A DNA stretch of 64,000 nucleotides from Chitinophaga tropicalis. GTDB lineage: Bacteria > Bacteroidota > Bacteroidia > Chitinophagales > Chitinophagaceae. Where the stretch lies: assembly GCF_009758205.1 (NCBI RefSeq), contig NZ_WRXN01000008.1, positions 124,001-188,000 of the forward strand. Direction: 5' to 3'. Below, piece after piece: positions 55,001 to 62,215 of this stretch. Below the pieces are notes generated by a model. The model saw only the letters and a program-made list of their open reading frames with translations. It did no database searches and was not told the origin of the DNA. Both the position numbers and the translations under genes were made by a program. Every line of letters begins with the position of its first letter. The first letter of the stretch is position 1.

Positions 55001-57185
55001 CGGAACCGCTCCGGATGCGAATGTAACCTGTACTGCTGATGTACCGGTTGTGCCTGAAATTGGTGCTACTGATAATTGTGGTACGCCGAAAGTACATTAC
55101 ACCCAGGAAGTGACTGACAGTACCTGCGTGAACAAGTACAAGATCACCCGTAAATGGTGGGCGACTGACATTTGCGGTAATACTTCCGATGTGCTTACTC
55201 AGGTGATTACCGTCAACGATGATGTGAAGCCTGTTATTACGGCTGATTTCGAAAAAACAATCTATGTACAATGCCTGAACGACGTACCTGTTCCGCCAAG
55301 GCCTACAGCTACAGACAACTGTAACGGCGAAATACCGGCTGTTTGTTCTGCTGAAGGATCTGGTACAGCATGCGATTCTACTATCACACGCAAGTGGGTA
55401 TTTACGGATGATTGTGGCAATAGCGACTCTGTCACTCAGATCATCAGGATCAAGGACAATATCGCTCCTGTTCTCTCCGGTACGGCAACAGATATAAATG
55501 TTAAATGTACTGCCGACATACCTGGTGCAGCAGCTATTGATGCTACTGACAACTGTGGAACGCCGAAGGTATATTTTAAACAGATAGTTTCTGACAGCAC
55601 CTGTTTGAACAGGTACAAAGTGGTTCGCAAATGGTGGGCTAAGGATGCATGCGGCAATACTTCAGATACACTTAAACAGGTGATTAATGTGTTTGATGAC
55701 GTGAAACCTGTCATCACCGCCAACTTCGAAAAATCACTCTGTGTACAGTGTGTGAAGGATCTGCCAGCGGTACCAACGCCGACAGCAAAAGACAACTGCA
55801 CCGGCAACATTACGCCTGTTTATACGGTGAAAGGATCTGGTACGGCATGCGACTCTACCATTACACGCAAGTGGGTATTTACTGATGCATGTGGTAACAA
55901 AGACTCTGTCGCCCAGGTGATCAAAGTCAAGGATACTACAGCGCCGGTAGTGACTTACAAACCTGCTAATGCTACATTGCCATGCGGTTCTACACCTGTA
56001 TTCGGTACTCCGACCTTTACAGATAACTGCGGAGGTAAAGTTAAAGTGACCTATGTGGATAGAAAAGAAGGAACAAAGTGTCCGTTCACTTACATCCGCA
56101 GATGGACTGCCACAGATGCATGCAACAATAGCAAGTGGGTTGAGCAAGCCATCGTTGTTGAATGCTGTAAACAAAGCTTCTGTAGCTATACACAGGGCTT
56201 CTATGGCAATACAAATGGTAAAGGCTGTACTCCTGCCGGAGCAAACCTGACCTCTAAACAGATGATGACCGCAGCAGTAGATGCACAACCGGGGGATTCT
56301 GTTATATTCGGTCTGAAAGCAACCGGCAAGTTCTTCACCTTGTTCCTGAGCAACATTACCAATGACAATATCTATAAGATGTTGCCTGGTGGTGGTACAG
56401 CGGTAGCGTTGAAAGGATATGCAACATATAGTAAGATCAATACATGGGGAAATGTTCCGCTGATCACTTCCGGACCTAACACCGGTAAGATCAACAACAT
56501 ACTTCTGGCTCAAACTATGACGTTGTTCTTTAACATGCAGCTTTCCGCAACACTTAAAGACCTGGCGATAGAAGGTGACAGCCTGTTCACATCCAAGCTC
56601 ATTGCATGTGGCAGCACCATACCTTCTGCAACAGTAGATAAGTATGTACTCCCGCTTAATGTGGTGATCTATCTCAAGCTAACAGGTAAAGCCAATATAG
56701 CCGGTCTGTATGAACTGGCTAACAGATACCTGGGTGGACAGACGGTACCGGCAATATCCATCTCTGACGTGAATAAAGCTGTGGATGCTATCAACAATGC
56801 CTTTGACAAGTGTGCAGTACTTGTACGCTGGGCATATACATCCAATCAGACATGTCTGAAACCACAGACAACAACTATGTCAGAAGGTGATATGGAGGTA
56901 TTTAAGCCATCTGCTTCAGAAAAACTTGAAGTGAATGTATACCCGAACCCATACAGGGATAAGCTCATATTCAGGTTCACTGCTCCTGAAACAGGAAAGG
57001 TTAAGCTGGAAGTATACAATATGCTGGGACAGCAGACTGGACAGCTGAATTATGGAACGGTTGAAAAGGGAACCACTCACACTGTAGAATACAGTATACC
57101 GTCTACTCAAAGAACTATGTTAATATACAAGTTGAGCGTAGGCAGTCAGAGTGTTACCGGTAAGGCAATCCCATATAAGGAATAA
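49023..57185 (+). CDS. Giant secreted repeat protein with T9SS sorting tail (paralogue 2)
   Basis: 2720 residues from the chosen ATG. The first ~640 residues match paralogue 1 closely (signal, N-terminal domain, PKD/Ig-like modules). Nine consecutive 159-residue units follow, each made of two modules of 79 and 80 residues with four cysteines each (DNC, GCDST, DACGN; then NCG, DSTC, DVCGN). More divergent modules, the TQGFYGN domain and a sorting domain (VYPNPYRDKLIFRF, VYNMLGQQTGQLNYG) end the protein. The frame opens at a GTG at 48981, but the ATG at 49023 (MNATHLLNNKILR) aligns with the start of paralogue 1. It is likely surface-exposed, long and disulfide-stabilised; adhesion is inference. 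Confidence 0.85.
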   Translation: MNATHLLNNKILRTTRSQALLNFVSLILLFTLFQLPVWGQSANIDQGANDKATTPLTPVDWINGNLNTNTAHFLEGYSVPYRAVLKSLVVNQTYTLVIGFDIKNSGKHALDYLTHYQRLLPHTPFGHAAETVNPLLNIAGFPVSYFTTTDTEPIPAPGSTGSPVAGQPTTSFNALPAGERVFTGYNADLLSVTYNSQGDLNASQSEALIYVTFKALKETVVLAWGGHIASIVDWGKEPGTGEPRSASAISGSPYHMSLKNWIINGSVVSIGNQDRSLKTDAVFIPPQCEVAGPVNGCVETTKLVYTSTVDDPVGLTYSWSIIGANTANAKIVNATLANIEVVPIGAAFIAGSFNLRLVVTREGLKDTCYLNSHINPGATVNISQVTVNAGVDQNITHLDVASLSASASGGTAPYTFSWTPVTGLSNPNIFNPTFTPPSTGVFQFIVKAVDANNCQDVDTVVVTVTEHPKPPCGITGSDPVCPGSKNEYAGPPAAQVGSYLWSVTGDASVSGDNDKEKVWIQADNKCGSYLIKLIVSTPDGKRKDTCYKQVVIKDTIKPILSGNVAGATVGCAKDIPAPPNITATDNCTAELNIESSAVVSDSTCVNKYKITRKWWATDVCGNTSEVLIQVITVNDDVKPVITADFDKSVSVQCLQDVPAVPEPTASDNCNGNITPVYTEVGAGTGCDSTITRKWVFTDACGNSDSVTQVITIKDDVKPVLNGTAPDANVTCTADVPVVPEIGATDNCGTPKVHYTQEVTDSTCVNKYKITRKWWATDVCGNTSDVLTQVITVNDDVKPVITADFDKSVNVQCLQDVPAVPEPTATDNCNGNITPVYTELGAGTGCDSTITRKWVFTDACGNSDSVTQVITIKDDVKPVLNGTAPDANVTCTADVPVVPEIGATDNCGTPKVHYSQEVTDSTCVNKYKITRKWWATDVCGNTSDVLIQVITVNDDVKPVITADFDKAVSVQCLQDVPAAPEPTATDNCNGNITPVYTVVGTGTGCDSTITRKWVFTDACGNSDSVTQVITIKDDVKPVLNGTAPDANVTCTADVPVVPEIGATDNCGIPTVHYTQEVTDSTCVNKYKITRKWWATDVCGNTSDVLIQVITVNDDVKPVITADFDKSVNVQCLQDVPAAPEPTATDNCNGNITPVYTEVGAGTGCDSTITRKWVFTDACGNSDSVTQVITIKDDVKPVLNGTAPDANVTCTADVPVVPEIGATDNCGIPTVHYTQEVTDSTCVNKYKITRKWWATDVCGNISDVLIQVITVHDDVKPVITADFDKAVNIKCLQDIPTVPNPTAADNCNGNITPVYTEVGAGTGCDSTITRKWVFTDACGNSDSVTQVITIKDDVKPVLNGTAPDANVTCTADVPVVPEIGATDNCGTPKVHYTQEVTDSTCVNKYKITRKWWAADVCGNISDVLTQVITVNDDVKPVITADFDKSVSIQCLQDVPAAPEPTATDNCNGNITPVYTVVGTGTGCDSTITRKWVFTDACGNSDSVTQVITIKDDVKPVLNGTAPDANVTCTADVPVVPEIGATDNCGTPKVHYTQEVTDSTCVNKYKITRKWWATDICGNTSDVLTQVITVNDDVKPVITADFDKSVSVQCLQDVPAAPEPMATDNCNGNITPVYTVVGTGTGCDSTITRKWVFTDACGNSDSVTQVITIKDDVKPVLNGTAPDANVTCTADVPVVPEIGATDNCGTPKVHYTQEVTDSTCVNKYKITRKWWATDVCGNISDVLIQVITVNDDVKPVITADFDKSVNVQCLQDVPAAPEPTATDNCNGNITPVYTEVGAGIGCDSTITRKWVFTDACGNSDSVTQIITIKDDVKPVLNGTAPDANVTCTADVPVVPEIGATDNCGTPKVHYTQEVTDSTCVNKYKITRKWWATDVCGNTSDVLTQVITVNDDVKPVITADFDKSVSVQCLQDVPAAPEPTATDNCNGNITPVYTELGAGTGCDSTITRKWVFTDACGNSDSVTQVITIKDDVKPVLNGTAPDANVTCTADVPVVPEIGATDNCGTPKVHYTQEVTDSTCVNKYKITRKWWATDICGNTSDVLTQVITVNDDVKPVITADFEKTIYVQCLNDVPVPPRPTATDNCNGEIPAVCSAEGSGTACDSTITRKWVFTDDCGNSDSVTQIIRIKDNIAPVLSGTATDINVKCTADIPGAAAIDATDNCGTPKVYFKQIVSDSTCLNRYKVVRKWWAKDACGNTSDTLKQVINVFDDVKPVITANFEKSLCVQCVKDLPAVPTPTAKDNCTGNITPVYTVKGSGTACDSTITRKWVFTDACGNKDSVAQVIKVKDTTAPVVTYKPANATLPCGSTPVFGTPTFTDNCGGKVKVTYVDRKEGTKCPFTYIRRWTATDACNNSKWVEQAIVVECCKQSFCSYTQGFYGNTNGKGCTPAGANLTSKQMMTAAVDAQPGDSVIFGLKATGKFFTLFLSNITNDNIYKMLPGGGTAVALKGYATYSKINTWGNVPLITSGPNTGKINNILLAQTMTLFFNMQLSATLKDLAIEGDSLFTSKLIACGSTIPSATVDKYVLPLNVVIYLKLTGKANIAGLYELANRYLGGQTVPAISISDVNKAVDAINNAFDKCAVLVRWAYTSNQTCLKPQTTTMSEGDMEVFKPSASEKLEVNVYPNPYRDKLIFRFTAPETGKVKLEVYNMLGQQTGQLNYGTVEKGTTHTVEYSIPSTQRTMLIYKLSVGSQSVTGKAIPYKE
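50943..55235 (+). repeat. Nine consecutive 477-bp tandem units in the giant gene
   Basis: The block ATTACGGCTGATTTC recurs at 50943 and again at 55236, exactly 4293 bp (9 x 477) apart, and the intervening units keep the 477-bp period without length change. Units are near-identical in DNA, with a few mosaic variants: TEVGAG, TELGAG and TVVGTG types in the first module, GTPKV and GIPTV types in the second. The outer flanks (before 50943 and after 55236) belong to the same domain family but are more diverged. Confidence 0.9.
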
Positions 57186-57220
57186 ACAAAACTCCGTTTC
57201 TTCATATAGCAGGGATTTTA

Positions 57221-57255
57221 AAAGGGGCCCGGCCAAATGGCCGGGCCCTTCTTTA
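57221..57255. terminator. Two-way terminator between giant gene and lyase-like gene
   Basis: A 10-bp GC-rich perfect stem (GGGCCCGGCC) with an AAAT loop, flanked by A-rich and T-rich ends. It overlaps the last codon of the convergent gene ending at 57253. Confidence 0.75.
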
Positions 57256-58365
57256 TTGTTTAACTATCTTTTTTGTCAATATCTCTCCATTGTGTAACAC
57301 TTTCACTGTATATGAGCCGGCCGGTAAATTCTTTGTATCCAGGGAAGCACGGTGAGTCCCTGGCTGGAGACTGCTACTCAGTATTACGGTCACTCTCTTC
57401 TGTTGCATGTCAAATACTTCTATGCTGGTCCTCCCGGCTTCTTTTATCTGCAGCTCTATATTGGTGACCTGCTGGACCGGGTTTGGAAATACATTAACAG
57501 ATACAGCTTTAATGCCTGCTTTGCCGGAAGCCTCCGCAAGAGAACTGCCGCAGGTGGCATTGCCTTCAGCGATACAAAAATCAGCGAACCTTACCTGTTC
57601 ATCCCGCATGCCGTCAACCAGTTTTCGGTAAATACCCCATTTAGGGCGGCAGAAAGTAGTTTCACTTCTCCACATGTCAATATTATTGTTTGTATAGGTC
57701 AACAAGGTAACCCCATCGCTCACTCTTTTTATAGTGAGCTGATAAGAGCCGGCAGAAGTATAGGTGATCTTCTCCGTAACATCTACCCAGACACCTTTGA
57801 AGGAGGATAACGGGGCATTTGCTTTCTCTCCGCCACCGGATAATCCTGAGCCTGGTGTATAGATTACCTGGAGTTTCTGCGGACTACCCGCCCGTGGGGT
57901 AAGCGTGATCAGCGGGGCGCCATCATCGCCATCTCCTGCTTTGATCTGGTGCAGGTGGCAGAAGCCGGTAGTGGGTATAAAACCTGCATCGATCTTAAAC
58001 TTCCAACGGTAAGTAACAGTCTCTCCGTAGGAAGCCTTTACGTTTGCGGGAGATGATCCGAATGTCTTGATCTCATTCCGTTGACGGTCTGTACTGGAAT
58101 TACAGCGATCATCATCAGGTGTGGTGTGGATGTGAAATACAAATACATTCCTGTTAAGCTGGCTGTCAAATACTTCAGTAATATGCCTGCCGAAAGATGA
58201 GTGCCCACAGTCTGGTACTTCGCCTGTTGTACCGCTACCCAGTACGCTCTCGATAAGTTCGTAGGTGTTGCCAGGTCCATTGGCGGAAAGGGTAACCTGG
58301 GCATAGGTGTAAGAGCAAAACAGGGACGTAATGAGTAATAAGAGGGTTGTAATTAAAGGTTTCAT
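57253..58365 (-). CDS. Secreted polysaccharide-lyase-like protein with T9SS sorting tail
   Basis: 370 residues from MKPLITTLLLLITSLFCSY. A signal peptide is followed by a jelly-roll domain (about 25-275): VTYRWKFKIDAGFIP, FCHLHQIKAGDGDDGAPLI, VTEKITYTSAGSYQLTIKR, NNNIDMWRSETTFCRPKWG, RDEQVRFADFCIAEG. These features resemble glucuronan-lyase-type (PL20-like) proteins; this is from recall and the catalytic residues were not mapped. The tail is a type A sorting domain (VFPNPVQQVTNIELQI). The ORF could extend to 58512, but that end lies inside hairpin copy 6, so it is not the start; 58392 is a second possibility. It likely acts on an acidic polysaccharide outside the cell. Confidence 0.75.
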   Translation of the reverse strand: MKPLITTLLLLITSLFCSYTYAQVTLSANGPGNTYELIESVLGSGTTGEVPDCGHSSFGRHITEVFDSQLNRNVFVFHIHTTPDDDRCNSSTDRQRNEIKTFGSSPANVKASYGETVTYRWKFKIDAGFIPTTGFCHLHQIKAGDGDDGAPLITLTPRAGSPQKLQVIYTPGSGLSGGGEKANAPLSSFKGVWVDVTEKITYTSAGSYQLTIKRVSDGVTLLTYTNNNIDMWRSETTFCRPKWGIYRKLVDGMRDEQVRFADFCIAEGNATCGSSLAEASGKAGIKAVSVNVFPNPVQQVTNIELQIKEAGRTSIEVFDMQQKRVTVILSSSLQPGTHRASLDTKNLPAGSYTVKVLHNGEILTKKIVKQ

Positions 58366-58483
58366 AAGGTTAATTTTGAGGGTTGCGTTCATGGTTAAAC
58401 GTAGTATAAGATAGCTGATTTTGTGCGGAAAAGGCATAGGATGACAGGGGAAAAGTTTTTTAAACAGAGAGTAACAAAAATTA

Positions 58484-58528
58484 CTCAGAAAGATGAGTTT
58501 TTCCTTTGGCAAAACTCATCTTTCTGAG
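58484..58528. repeat. Hairpin element copy 6 (variant tip CC-TTT-GG)
   Basis: A 21-bp stem (58484-58504 with 58508-58528) with one mismatch. A second perfect 9-bp hairpin (CTAACCGGC, 58536-58558) follows, in the place of the GGCCTGCGGCC fold of the other copies. It lies between divergent genes (lyase-like start 58365 minus, peptide start 58737 plus). Confidence 0.7.
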
Positions 58529-58580
58529 AGGGATTCTAACCGGCCGTCCGCCGGTTAGGAATAAAAGGTGAAAGCGATTT

Positions 58581-58610
58581 TTTGGAAATTCATTTTTTTA
58601 TCTATATTTG
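58581..58610 (+). promoter_or_regulatory. Probable promoter of the second peptide cassette
   Basis: TTTG at 58581-58584 and TATATTTG at 58603-58610 match both boxes of the Bacteroidota promoter, with an 18-bp spacer. The predicted leader is about 120 bases before the start codon at 58737. This is the only full two-box match found in the window. Confidence 0.55.
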
Positions 58611-58736
58611 GAAACAGACATAGATGGCTTGTAACCCGTGTGAAAACCCAAGTATAGATCAAGATCTAACCCGTATTCTATCCTTTCGTTTAAAAAGTAT
58701 AAAAACCTGTTTTCCTTTCATTTAAATCACATAAAC

Positions 58737-58943
58737 ATGAAAAAAAGCCTCGTTCTAATTGGTTTTGCTGTATCAGCATTAGTTCTTTTTGTGTCTGGAA
58801 CTTCATCTGGAAGTGCATGTGAGGATGATCATCATGGATTGCGCGGAAAATGCCGTATCACAGTTGTGAATGGTGTTTACCACTACAATTGCGTGACTGC
58901 AATAGACCCGGAAACGACCGACTGTACTTATTATGTAGAGTAA
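58737..58943 (+). CDS. Small secreted four-cysteine peptide (second locus)
   Basis: 68 residues. MKKSLVLIGFAVSALVLFVSG is a signal peptide; the mature part is about 42 residues with four cysteines (C28, C39, C52, C63), at similar spacing, allowing two disulfides. It is not alignable with the first peptide outside the cysteine pattern and the leader type. The gene has its own promoter-like sequence and is followed by a hairpin and a DUF4221 gene, the same order as at 25.6 kb. Function unknown; a toxin, signalling peptide or surface factor are all possible. Confidence 0.65.
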   Translation: MKKSLVLIGFAVSALVLFVSGTSSGSACEDDHHGLRGKCRITVVNGVYHYNCVTAIDPETTDCTYYVE

Positions 58944-58956
58944 ATTATTCAACCCT

Positions 58957-58987
58957 GAATAAACGGGGCCAGGCGCCCTGTTTATTC
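58957..58987. promoter_or_regulatory. Intercistronic hairpin, second locus
   Basis: A 13-bp stem with one G-T pair (GAATAAACGGGGC / GCCCTGTTTATTC) with a CAGGC loop, 13 bp after the peptide stop and 7 bp before the DUF4221 ATG. There is no T-tract. It parallels the hairpin at 25670-25696. Confidence 0.6.
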
Positions 58988-58994
58988 ATTCAAC

Positions 58995-60182
58995 ATGACA
59001 CATACAAGTATGCAGGGAAGAGTATTATTTATTTTTTTATACAGCTGGATAGTTATCACGTCTTTCAGCTGTCAGAACGGAACTACTGCTACTTATTCTA
59101 ACTGTACATCTGCCACAGATCCTGTTATACCACTTGCTATAACACAGGGAGATACACTCAATCTTTATCTTGACAGCCTGACGGTGATGGGAATAACAAC
59201 ACCTGTGGATTATCATGAACGGGAAAACAGGTTGTATGTATTTGACAGCTATAATAAACGGTTGCTGGAATATCCGTTGAATGGTGCAGGAAAAGCTGTG
59301 TACCCGGAGGCCATTCACAAGATAAGTATCAACAAAAAGATCTCTTATTTCAGGTATATCTCACCCGATAGCATTGTCCTGTATAATTATGCGGGGGCAG
59401 AACTGTTGTATTATTCCATTGACAGGGATACGCTATGGAAGAGACTGGCTTTTATTAATAAAGGCAGGATCAGGCAAGCGGCTCCTCCATATGCCAATGC
59501 GACGTCGCCTGTTCTGTTTATTGGCAATACTATTATTGGCTTTGGGTTTCTGCTGGGAGAGAGTGATAAGGAGAACCCTGCAAGCCGGACCATGTGTTCT
59601 GTTATTCATCTTCCTGCCGGTAATATCCGTTACCGGATACCTTACTCAAAAGTATACTGGCAACATAACTGGGGTGGTTCTCATTTGCGGACACCTTATA
59701 CCACCTATAACGGACAAACAGGTAAGATACTGCTTAGTCTTCCGGCTGATCATAATATTCAGTCGATTGACAGTAACTGGCAGATAAAAGAAATACCTGC
59801 CGGTACCAGGAGAAAGATCTGCATCACTTCCATGGGGCTGTCAAAGGATAATGAAAAGGTATCTGATGCTGAGTATTCATTGCAATACTTTACGAATACG
59901 CCATGTTACCGCAATATTATTTATGATCAGTACCATGACCGGTATTACAGGATACTGGAGCTGCCACCGGCGGAAGGGAGAACGGATAAGCAACGGCTGG
60001 CAGATAAAGAAGCCAGCCTGATAGTTTTTGATAAGGACTTTAAATATCTTGGAGAGGCCCCTCTCCCACGCGCCATAGTATTAGACAACTTCTTTATTAC
60101 AACAGAGGGGATCTATTTCCTGAATGCCGGTAATAAAGATCAAAACATTGCCCAGTATGTACAATGTAAGATTGAACTGTAG
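58995..60182 (+). CDS. DUF4221-like lipoprotein, second copy
   Basis: 395 residues. The signal runs to FSC (C26 from the first ATG); a start at M6 (59010) gives a shorter signal and more room after the hairpin. The body is all-beta, and the C-terminal part aligns with the first copy: YYRILELPPAEG, ASLIVFDKDFKYLGEAPLP, FFITTEGIYFLN. No catalytic motif is visible. It overlaps the CxxC-lipoprotein gene by 26 bases. It is diverged from the first copy, so the duplication is old or the cassettes were acquired separately. Confidence 0.7.
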   Translation: MTHTSMQGRVLFIFLYSWIVITSFSCQNGTTATYSNCTSATDPVIPLAITQGDTLNLYLDSLTVMGITTPVDYHERENRLYVFDSYNKRLLEYPLNGAGKAVYPEAIHKISINKKISYFRYISPDSIVLYNYAGAELLYYSIDRDTLWKRLAFINKGRIRQAAPPYANATSPVLFIGNTIIGFGFLLGESDKENPASRTMCSVIHLPAGNIRYRIPYSKVYWQHNWGGSHLRTPYTTYNGQTGKILLSLPADHNIQSIDSNWQIKEIPAGTRRKICITSMGLSKDNEKVSDAEYSLQYFTNTPCYRNIIYDQYHDRYYRILELPPAEGRTDKQRLADKEASLIVFDKDFKYLGEAPLPRAIVLDNFFITTEGIYFLNAGNKDQNIAQYVQCKIEL

Positions 60183-60606
60183 CCTGATACTACTATGCAC
60201 CCTGATCCTGGGCGCCTGTTCTGAGAATAATGCCGTGCTCCGGAAAAGTATCCAGGCATTAGACAGCAAAATGTTCCCTGAAGGGAAATATGTAATTATT
60301 CCTAACCAGGGTTGTGAAGGTTGCATCAGCCATGCAGAAGCTTTTGTGAAGAAGCATATAACTGAGCAGGATAACATCCGTTATATCTTTACGAAGATAC
60401 AATCTGTGAAATTGCTGAAGATAAAGTTGGGTAGTGACGTTATCAGCAATAGTAAAATATTCCTGGATACAGCAAATACCATTGAATATCCGGATAAGAA
60501 GAATGATATATATCCGATGATCGTGACTGTTCATGGGCAGAAGATCACCACTATCAATTATCAGAGCCCTTCCGATGATGGGCTTGCGGGGCTGCTGAGC
60601 AAATAG
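60157..60606 (+). CDS. CxxC thioredoxin-like lipoprotein, second copy
   Basis: 149 residues from the chosen ATG. The signal is MYNVRLNCSLILLCTLILGAC with lipobox C21. The redox pair is C53/C56 in IPNQGCEGCISHAEAF, matching the first copy (LPGAGCKGCIQEGEAF). A late motif YQSPSDDG is shared (FQSPQSGQ in the first copy). The frame extends upstream to 60124, but the ATG at 60157 gives a regular signal. It overlaps the DUF4221 gene by 26 bp, so the pair is translationally linked. Confidence 0.7.
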   Translation: MYNVRLNCSLILLCTLILGACSENNAVLRKSIQALDSKMFPEGKYVIIPNQGCEGCISHAEAFVKKHITEQDNIRYIFTKIQSVKLLKIKLGSDVISNSKIFLDTANTIEYPDKKNDIYPMIVTVHGQKITTINYQSPSDDGLAGLLSK

Positions 60607-60736
60607 CCAGTATCTGACCTTTATTACCTCCATCCCCGGGACGATATATACTGCCGGAATGACCATAAACATCCTGTATGGCAACCGTGGTCATTTCCCA
60701 TCCCTTTAAGATCATCTATTTTCATGCAAAAACCAC

Positions 60737-62173
60737 ATGCATAAAAAAGGCTGCCTGTTAATCCTCCTGCTGTTCCAATATTGTGTTGCTTCCTTCGCAC
60801 AGCATATGTTATGGCTCCCCGCCGGATGTACCAAGAACAGACAGTTGCTTTTTGATTACTTTGATCAGGCTTCATTGCTGGGACTGGATGTGCATGACTA
60901 TGCCTATACCCAGGTTGAACGACTGAAAACGGGCACGTTGCAGGAAGATTCCATTAAAACGGATCTGCAACTTACAGCTGCGGCTATCGCATTTTTTACC
61001 GATGTGGCATATGGCAGAAAAGCAGTAAGGATTGGATACGATGGACTAAAGTATGTTCCCGACTGCCAGGATATATCCAACCTGTTATACCGCTCATTGG
61101 CGGACGACACATTCAGTGAACTATTAAACAGGCTGGAACCACGATGTCCGGAGTATCTTGCTATCAAAAAGAAGATTGCACTCTATAGCGAACGATCGCG
61201 GGAGCAAAACTACCGCCCTGTATTTATCAGCTCGGAGGTTGTAGACAGTACAAATCATCCGTTGATCGACAAATTATATCAATTAGGCGTTCTTGATACT
61301 ACTGATTACCGTACAGGGGAAGATATCCTGAGAGAAAAGGTCCGCGCTGCTGAGCATATGTTTGAGTTCCTGGAAGATGGAACATTGCGCCCTGGTGTAC
61401 TGGAAGAAATGAATATTACTCTTGAGAAAAGGCTTGAGGAACTGAATCATGCCCTCAATACATTCCGTTGGCTGAATTGCATACGAAAATACCAGTCTGT
61501 TATTGTAGTAAACATTCCTGCTGCAGGTCTATTTCTTTACCAGGGCGACAGCACTCTACTTTATTCCCGTGCTATAGTTGGAAAAGAACGTACTCCTACC
61601 ATTCCTCTTGCCAGCAGAATAGATGGGATCATTATGTATCCTTACTGGACTGTACCCTATAATATTGCTACCAGAGAATTGCTGCCTGGTATAAAAGGCA
61701 GCCCTGTTGCTTTCCTGGAAGCGGGTAACTACCAGGTACTGGATAATTCGGGGAAGATACTGGACCCTGCTACGATAAACTGGCAGTCATTAAACAGGCG
61801 TAATTTTCCTTATACTTTAAGACAGATGAACGGCTGCGATAATTCGCTAGGCGTTATCAAGCTGAACTTTTTCAATCCTTACAGCACTTATCTTCATGAT
61901 ACACCAGCTAAAAGTTATTTCATGTTCAATAAACGTTATTTCAGTCATGGTTGCATAAGGGTGGAAGATGCTGTTGCACTGGCACAATTACTGGTGCCGG
62001 AGCAGGCCCAATTCATAGACAGCCTGGTAAAACTGGCCACCAAGCCGCAGAAAGTTCCTGTGATAATACCGGTAAAACCGCAAACACCTGTATTTATATT
62101 ATACGAAGTAGCATGGCCGGACTATATGGGAACTGTAAGATTCCATGATGACATTTACGGTAAGTTCAGATAA
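60737..62173 (+). CDS. L,D-transpeptidase (YkuD family, YcbB-like)
   Basis: 478 residues with a signal peptide (about 1-21, ending SFAQ). The C-terminal YkuD domain has the catalytic box YFSHGCIRVED with H404, S403, G405, C406 and R408. Residues 240-400 hold the rest of the domain (NGCDNSLGVIKLNFFNPYS), and an N-terminal helical region (about 30-240) matches the domain before YkuD in YcbB-like enzymes. It links peptidoglycan stems by 3-3 cross-links or attaches proteins to the wall. It follows the CxxC-lipoprotein by 130 bp on the same strand; a functional link with the peptide cassette is possible but weak. Confidence 0.85.
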   Translation: MHKKGCLLILLLFQYCVASFAQHMLWLPAGCTKNRQLLFDYFDQASLLGLDVHDYAYTQVERLKTGTLQEDSIKTDLQLTAAAIAFFTDVAYGRKAVRIGYDGLKYVPDCQDISNLLYRSLADDTFSELLNRLEPRCPEYLAIKKKIALYSERSREQNYRPVFISSEVVDSTNHPLIDKLYQLGVLDTTDYRTGEDILREKVRAAEHMFEFLEDGTLRPGVLEEMNITLEKRLEELNHALNTFRWLNCIRKYQSVIVVNIPAAGLFLYQGDSTLLYSRAIVGKERTPTIPLASRIDGIIMYPYWTVPYNIATRELLPGIKGSPVAFLEAGNYQVLDNSGKILDPATINWQSLNRRNFPYTLRQMNGCDNSLGVIKLNFFNPYSTYLHDTPAKSYFMFNKRYFSHGCIRVEDAVALAQLLVPEQAQFIDSLVKLATKPQKVPVIIPVKPQTPVFILYEVAWPDYMGTVRFHDDIYGKFR

Positions 62174-62215
62174 AGTTAACCGCTTACTGATCCGGATGTG
62201 CACAAATCTCATAAT

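Noticed and set aside
50943..55235. CRISPR array or other short-repeat array
   Set aside because: The repeat unit is 477 bp, coding and continuous in frame, without spacers.
51441..55271. Long minus-strand open frames of up to 264 codons in the repeat region
   Set aside because: They recur with the 477-bp period and are the shadow of the plus-strand repeat units; they have low-complexity translations and no start or family signature.
58366..58512. N-terminal extension of the lyase-like gene
   Set aside because: The extension would start inside hairpin copy 6 and put 49 extra residues before a perfect signal peptide.
707..58528. All six hairpin elements as ordinary rho-independent terminators
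   Set aside because: Three lie between divergent genes, and they share tip and flanks beyond what a terminator needs; only some may terminate.
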